NCBI RefSeq assembly: GCF_004006175.1
Contig: NZ_CP033219.1
Coordinates: 1,054,001-1,118,000, forward strand
Reading direction: 5' to 3'
From: Parasedimentitalea marina
GTDB taxonomy: Bacteria > Pseudomonadota > Alphaproteobacteria > Rhodobacterales > Rhodobacteraceae
DNA length: 64,000 nucleotides
Each line of letters starts with the position of its first letter. Positions within the stretch are counted from its first letter, which is position 1. The notes below the pieces were generated by a model that worked only from the letters and a program-made list of their open reading frames with translations, had not been told where the DNA came from and did no database searches. Positions 60,325-64,000 of the stretch are shown piece by piece. The position numbers and the translations under genes were made by a program.

Positions 60325-61404
60325 TTAGATCAGGCGGATCAGGTGATTGTCCCAGCGCAGGTTGGCTTGGGCCAAAGGCGTCATCGTGGTTCTGGTCAGC
60401 GCGACAAGGCTGCCGGTGCCGCTGCTGGCAAGGAAGCCGCTCTTGTTGGTGGCCAACCCGCAGACGTCATTAAGATGGTGTTCTTGCAGTAAACCCCCAG
60501 AGGCCACGTTGAAGATTTGCACCACGCCGCCACGGGGCGAGGTGACGGCGATGGTCGTTCCGTCCGCCGAGAACTGAAGAGAGCCGCCATAGCCATTCAG
60601 ATTGCGCAGGCGGGGGTCATCTTCGGCCAGCAGGCGCGGTGCAGAACCGGGTCTATGGACACCAACGATGGGCACGTCGGCGCCCGGCGCACCCTGCCAT
60701 TGCATGGCAAAGCCAACTGTGCCGTCAGCCCGCATCGCCAGGTGGCGGATCGAGCTTTGGTGCAGGTCATCTGGTAGCTGGATTTGGTCATCGACGCTGC
60801 CGTCAAACCCCAGATAGGACAGGTTGGGCCGCATGGTGTCGAGGTTCAGCTTGTCGCGGCCCTTGTCGGGATGGGTCTGGATGCCGCCATTGGCAACGAC
60901 CAGGCCGGGTGCATCCTGTCGCAGCAGCACCTCATGGGGCCCGATGCCGCCCGAGGCAAAGCTGGTGATGCGGCGGTAGCTGTCAGTGCTGTCCCAAACC
61001 CCGATCACCCCGCGGCTGGTGCCATATTCGTTTTCAGTGGTATACAGGCGGCTGCCGTCGGGACTAAAGCAACCGTGCCCGTAAAAATGATGCCCGGTGG
61101 GGGGCGTTAGCCGGGCCAGCCGTGTCCCGCTGCGACAGTCGATGACATCTGCAAAACGCCCCGGACGGCGGGCAAACCCAACCACTTCGGGGCGGATGGG
61201 ATGGGCACTGGCGGCGTGGCCACGATCTGGCAACGGGCAGGAAAACAGCAGGTCTCCCTGCGCGGCCAGCCCGGCAAGGACATAGGCTCCGCCTGATTGT
61301 TTGGCAGCTGACAGATAGGTCGGGCAGCCCAAATCCGCCCAGCTGGCTTGCGGCGCCAGTCCGGTGGCCAGCAGGCCAGCGAGGAACTGTCTGCGAGACC
61401 CCAT
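60325..61404 (-). CDS. DUF1513 protein with Tat signal, iron-cluster associated
   Basis: A 359-residue DUF1513 protein with beta-propeller-like repeats (for example HHFYGHGCFSPDGSRLYTTE). The N terminus MGSRRQFLAGLL is a twin-arginine signal, so it should be exported folded. The start at 61404 uses that signal; the longer open frame adds 48 residues from the preceding gene. It is the last gene after an imelysin-like protein and a di-haem oxidoreductase. The family recurs in such clusters, but its function is not established. Confidence 0.85.
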   Translation of the reverse strand: MGSRRQFLAGLLATGLAPQASWADLGCPTYLSAAKQSGGAYVLAGLAAQGDLLFSCPLPDRGHAASAHPIRPEVVGFARRPGRFADVIDCRSGTRLARLTPPTGHHFYGHGCFSPDGSRLYTTENEYGTSRGVIGVWDSTDSYRRITSFASGGIGPHEVLLRQDAPGLVVANGGIQTHPDKGRDKLNLDTMRPNLSYLGFDGSVDDQIQLPDDLHQSSIRHLAMRADGTVGFAMQWQGAPGADVPIVGVHRPGSAPRLLAEDDPRLRNLNGYGGSLQFSADGTTIAVTSPRGGVVQIFNVASGGLLQEHHLNDVCGLATNKSGFLASSGTGSLVALTRTTMTPLAQANLRWDNHLIRLI

Positions 61405-61405
61405 A

Positions 61406-62410
61406 TCAGTCACCGTCCAGTGAATTGAAACCCGCATCAACCCCCAGTGACGGGCCCAGATCGGTTTCGGCAAGGCCGCGCAGCGCGTTGACCTGGTTTT
61501 GCAGGGCTTCAATCCGGAACCGGCTGCTGGGATCTGCGACACCGGCAAAGCTGGGATCGTCCAGACGGGCGGTGGCGCTAAGGGCCGTGGCGAACCCGGC
61601 CCGGAATGCTTCGGCCAGATCTGCGTTGTCGCCGGCCAAAGTCACGGCAAGCGGCTCTAGTGCTTGCAGGGACAGCCGAACATGGCGCAGGCTGCGGCCT
61701 GACCGGCGGGCTTCAGCGCGGTTGGGGCGGGGCTGGTCAAAGCTGCCCAGCGGGCGGCTCAGACGCATATCGGCAGTGACCTGAAAGCCCGTGGTCAGGG
61801 CTTTGAATAGTTCCTGTTTGATCTCGGCCTCGGATTGATAGCGGTCTGTGGGGCTGCGCATCTGCGCGGCGTAGGTGTCCTGCCAGTCGGACAGGATGGC
61901 GTCAGTGGTGCTGGCGATGTCCTGCGCGATGGCCCGTGTCAGGCGGCAGCGCGCTGCTGCTGTGCCGTGACTGCTCAACACCGAATCATAAAGCAGGAAC
62001 TCCAACGCATAGAACCCGCGTGCCGCGATCGAGTAGCTGGCAAACTCTGAGGGCAGGTCCAGTGACGGTGCGGGCTTGGTGATGATCTGGGACAGTACCT
62101 TGGGGATCTTGCTGCGGCTGTCTGGCCAGAAGGCCAGTGCAAAGGCGCGGTTGTCGGTCTCGGTGGGGCCGAAACGAAGGTGGCTGACCGAGATCCAGGC
62201 ATCAAAGGCAACCCCATAGGCGTCACGCAATTGGGCTGAACCGGGCTGGCAGTCGGTCTGCGCGACCTGCGACAATTGGTGGGCACTGCTGGCAAGGGTT
62301 GTCATGCCGGGCAGTATCTGCTGGTCCAGGATATCGTCCACCATATCTGCGCGGGCGCAGAGTGACGACAGGCTGAGGCCAACAGCAAGGGTGAGGACTG
62401 TGACGCGCAT
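61406..62410 (-). CDS. imelysin-family periplasmic protein
   Basis: A 334-residue protein with a signal peptide (MRVTVLTLAVGLSLSSLCARA) and an imelysin/IrpA-type alpha-helical domain. HLRFGPTETDNRAFALAFWPD and ARGFYALEFLLYD are typical. Family members are found with high-affinity iron uptake genes; despite the name, peptidase activity is doubtful. It lies 3 bases after the di-haem oxidoreductase gene and nearly abuts the DUF1513 gene. Role in iron binding is inferred from family context. Confidence 0.86.
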   Translation of the reverse strand: MRVTVLTLAVGLSLSSLCARADMVDDILDQQILPGMTTLASSAHQLSQVAQTDCQPGSAQLRDAYGVAFDAWISVSHLRFGPTETDNRAFALAFWPDSRSKIPKVLSQIITKPAPSLDLPSEFASYSIAARGFYALEFLLYDSVLSSHGTAAARCRLTRAIAQDIASTTDAILSDWQDTYAAQMRSPTDRYQSEAEIKQELFKALTTGFQVTADMRLSRPLGSFDQPRPNRAEARRSGRSLRHVRLSLQALEPLAVTLAGDNADLAEAFRAGFATALSATARLDDPSFAGVADPSSRFRIEALQNQVNALRGLAETDLGPSLGVDAGFNSLDGD

Positions 62411-62413
62411 GAT

Positions 62414-63988
62414 TTAGAGACTTTCCAGAAAGCGAATAAGGGCAGCGCGGTCTTCGGGGGCGAGTTGCACAACGGTGTCGCGTGCGACCTGTGCCTCGCC
62501 CCCATGCCAAAGCACCGCCTCGAGCAGGGTGCGGGCGCGGCCGTCGTGCAGAAAGCCGGCCTGCTCCGAAACCTGCTGAGTGAGGCCAACACCCCAAAGC
62601 GGCGGCGTGCGCCATTCACGCCCTGTGGCACGCCCCTCGGGGCGGTTGTCGGCCAGATCCTCACCCATGTCATGCAGCAACAGATCCGAGTAGGGCCAGA
62701 TCAGCTGAAAACTGTGTTCGGGGCGGTCGGTCAGGCGGGCGGTAACAAATTTAGGTGTGTGGCAGCTGGTGCAGCCGGTGTCATAGAACACTTGTTTGCC
62801 GCGCAGAACCTGTGGATCGTCGCGATCACGCCGGGCAGGGACGCCGAGATTGCGGCTGTAGAAAGTCACCAGATCCATGTTGGGCTGGTCGATTTCGGTA
62901 TCGCGGGCATCTTCGTCACCGTGGGGTGCCGCGCGGCAGTCTGTTTGCGCCTCGGTGCATTCGCCCCATGGGTCTGGAAACAGCGGGGTTGAAATGCCGA
63001 TATCGCCGGAAAAAGCGCCGGCGGATTGCTGGTGCACCGTGGGTTGGCCCGATTTCAGGCCAAAGCGGCCCAGCATGACCTGATCATACTCAGCCGACCA
63101 GGTCAGATTGGGGCGCCCGGAAATGCCGTCACCATTGGCGTCGTCTTCATCGGCTTGGGCCAGAATGTCCTCAACAGGAATGGCCTCGAGTAAACCCAGG
63201 CCGATCATCGGCGGGGCCACTCTTGGCGACAACATGGCATCAGCATGCAATGGTCCATAGCCCAGGTTGAGAGCCTGATAGCTGGGCGCGCGCAGTGTCG
63301 CGACCTCGCCACCGGACAGGGAGACTTCGACATCCTTATAGGTGACCGAGAACTGATATTCCGGCGCCATGCCCGGTGGCGAGAAGTCCTGTAATTGGGT
63401 GCCGTAGTTGGGATCTGGAGCCATGCCGATGTAGTCGTGCACCGCAGCCATTTCAGCAGGTGTATCACCGGGAATGGAGATGCGCAGGAACATCGAGACG
63501 GCGCTGTCATCGGCGCCTTGCGGGATATGGCCGCGACCATCTTTGATGTGGCAGCGCTGGCAGGACCGGGCGTTATACAGCGGGCCTAAGCCATCAGAGG
63601 CAAGGGTGGAAGCCGGCGAAAAGACCCAGATTTTCTTGAACAACCCGTTGCCGAGTTTGAACTCCAGCTCTTGTTCAAAGCTGATATTGGCCGAGTGCTG
63701 GGAAAAGGCCTCGTCATCGATGCGGGCGCGTACAGTGGCGGCGCCTGCCTGATTTTGTTCGAATTGCTCTGCTGCATCAAATGAAACAGCCGGTGCAGTC
63801 ACGGATGTGATCCGGGTCTGTTCGGTATCGGTGCGCGGAGTGATGTTGAGGTGGGGGTCACTCAATTGCAGGGCATTCAGGTCCAGTGCCTGAACGGGGG
63901 TGGTCGCTGCAAGGGCGGCAACCGTTGTTGCCTTAATCTGCGTCTTCCAATTTGGTCGCGTTGAGTTGAACAAAGTTTTCAGCACCAA
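62414..63988 (-). CDS. di-haem oxidoreductase (DUF1111/DHOR family), N terminus uncertain
   Basis: At least 524 residues of a periplasmic c-type di-haem protein. The haem sites are CQRCH (Cys143, Cys146, His147) and CTSCH (Cys406, Cys409, His410). An EF-hand-like DDANGDGISGRPN near 282-294 may bind calcium. A hydrophobic stretch ending in TTPVQA looks like the end of a signal peptide. The frame stays open to the window edge; near the edge only TTG (63988) and GTG (63985) occur, so the true start may lie outside. It heads the minus-strand set with imelysin and DUF1513. Confidence 0.85.
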   Translation of the reverse strand: MVLKTLFNSTRPNWKTQIKATTVAALAATTPVQALDLNALQLSDPHLNITPRTDTEQTRITSVTAPAVSFDAAEQFEQNQAGAATVRARIDDEAFSQHSANISFEQELEFKLGNGLFKKIWVFSPASTLASDGLGPLYNARSCQRCHIKDGRGHIPQGADDSAVSMFLRISIPGDTPAEMAAVHDYIGMAPDPNYGTQLQDFSPPGMAPEYQFSVTYKDVEVSLSGGEVATLRAPSYQALNLGYGPLHADAMLSPRVAPPMIGLGLLEAIPVEDILAQADEDDANGDGISGRPNLTWSAEYDQVMLGRFGLKSGQPTVHQQSAGAFSGDIGISTPLFPDPWGECTEAQTDCRAAPHGDEDARDTEIDQPNMDLVTFYSRNLGVPARRDRDDPQVLRGKQVFYDTGCTSCHTPKFVTARLTDRPEHSFQLIWPYSDLLLHDMGEDLADNRPEGRATGREWRTPPLWGVGLTQQVSEQAGFLHDGRARTLLEAVLWHGGEAQVARDTVVQLAPEDRAALIRFLESL

Positions 63989-64000
63989 TTCTGTCGTGTA

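Noticed and set aside
1..64000. CRISPR arrays, tRNA or rRNA genes, insertion sequences and prophage
   Set aside because: No regular spacer repeats, cloverleaf-like or ribosomal sequences, transposase or phage proteins were seen on either strand.

Overview
The window is a 64 kb stretch of a gene-dense, fairly GC-rich chromosome. It looks like an aerobic marine alphaproteobacterium of the Roseobacter group (Rhodobacterales). This is inferred from gene content and style: an aerobic cobalamin pathway (cobG, cobF, cobN, cobE) with cbtBA and DUF1636 genes, 2-aminoethylphosphonate use, many ABC transporters, and ATGA-type stop/start overlaps. No rRNA, tRNA, insertion sequence, phage gene or CRISPR array was seen.

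Layout. (1) 1-9197, plus strand: a respiratory complex I operon in the order nuoM(partial)-N-A-B-C-D-E-F-G, a rotation of the usual A-to-N order. NuoG has the molybdopterin-oxidoreductase-like C-terminal region and ligands for the extra N7 cluster. (2) 9208-20820: a galactoside regulon. On the minus strand are a sugar-binding protein, two permeases, a GH4 alpha-galactosidase, an SDR dehydrogenase, dgoK, dgoA, an SMP-30 lactonase and a GH42 beta-galactosidase. Divergently placed are an IclR regulator and the transporter ATPase. Together they import alpha- and beta-galactosides, hydrolyse them, and oxidise galactose by the De Ley-Doudoroff route; galactonate dehydratase is not in the window. (3) 20978-27049: a BMP-family nucleoside/nucleobase ABC transporter followed by a CodA-type deaminase in which the discriminating residue matching E. 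coli Asp314 is Cys, which predicts a 5-methylcytosine deaminase. (4) 27068-28667: a DeoR regulator and an inositol-monophosphatase-family phosphatase.

(5) 29127-40609: a phosphonate catabolic island. It encodes an AepXVW-like 2-aminoethylphosphonate transporter, a LysR regulator, PhnW, PhnA and PhnY, a class-III PLP enzyme matching PbfA (1-hydroxy-2-aminoethylphosphonate ammonia-lyase), and an EamA transporter. The enzymes convert 2-aminoethylphosphonate (PhnW) and its 1-hydroxy derivative (PbfA) to phosphonoacetaldehyde, then phosphonoacetate (PhnY), then acetate and phosphate (PhnA).

(6) 40689-57767: a cobalamin region with two cobalamin riboswitches on the minus strand. One precedes cbtB-cbtA (cobalt uptake), a His/Met-rich membrane-anchored protein and cobF. 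The other precedes DUF1636-cobW-cobN-cobG-cobH-cobI-cobJ. A third minus-strand block, cobL-cobE-cobM-cobB-cobA-DUF1636, is separated from cobJ by the plus-strand cobK. cobK overlaps cobJ tail to tail and shares a CATG start-codon palindrome with cobL. cobO diverges from the second riboswitch. (7) 57859-60205: glpD with its DeoR-type regulator glpR and phased TTTTCG repeats upstream. (8) 60325-64000: a DUF1513 protein, an imelysin-like protein and a di-haem oxidoreductase, a set usually linked to periplasmic iron handling.

Three copies of a palindromic intergenic element (near 25631, 55262 and 57779) mark a dispersed repeat family. Start sites were moved inward from the longest open frame wherever a Shine-Dalgarno sequence and family length supported it.
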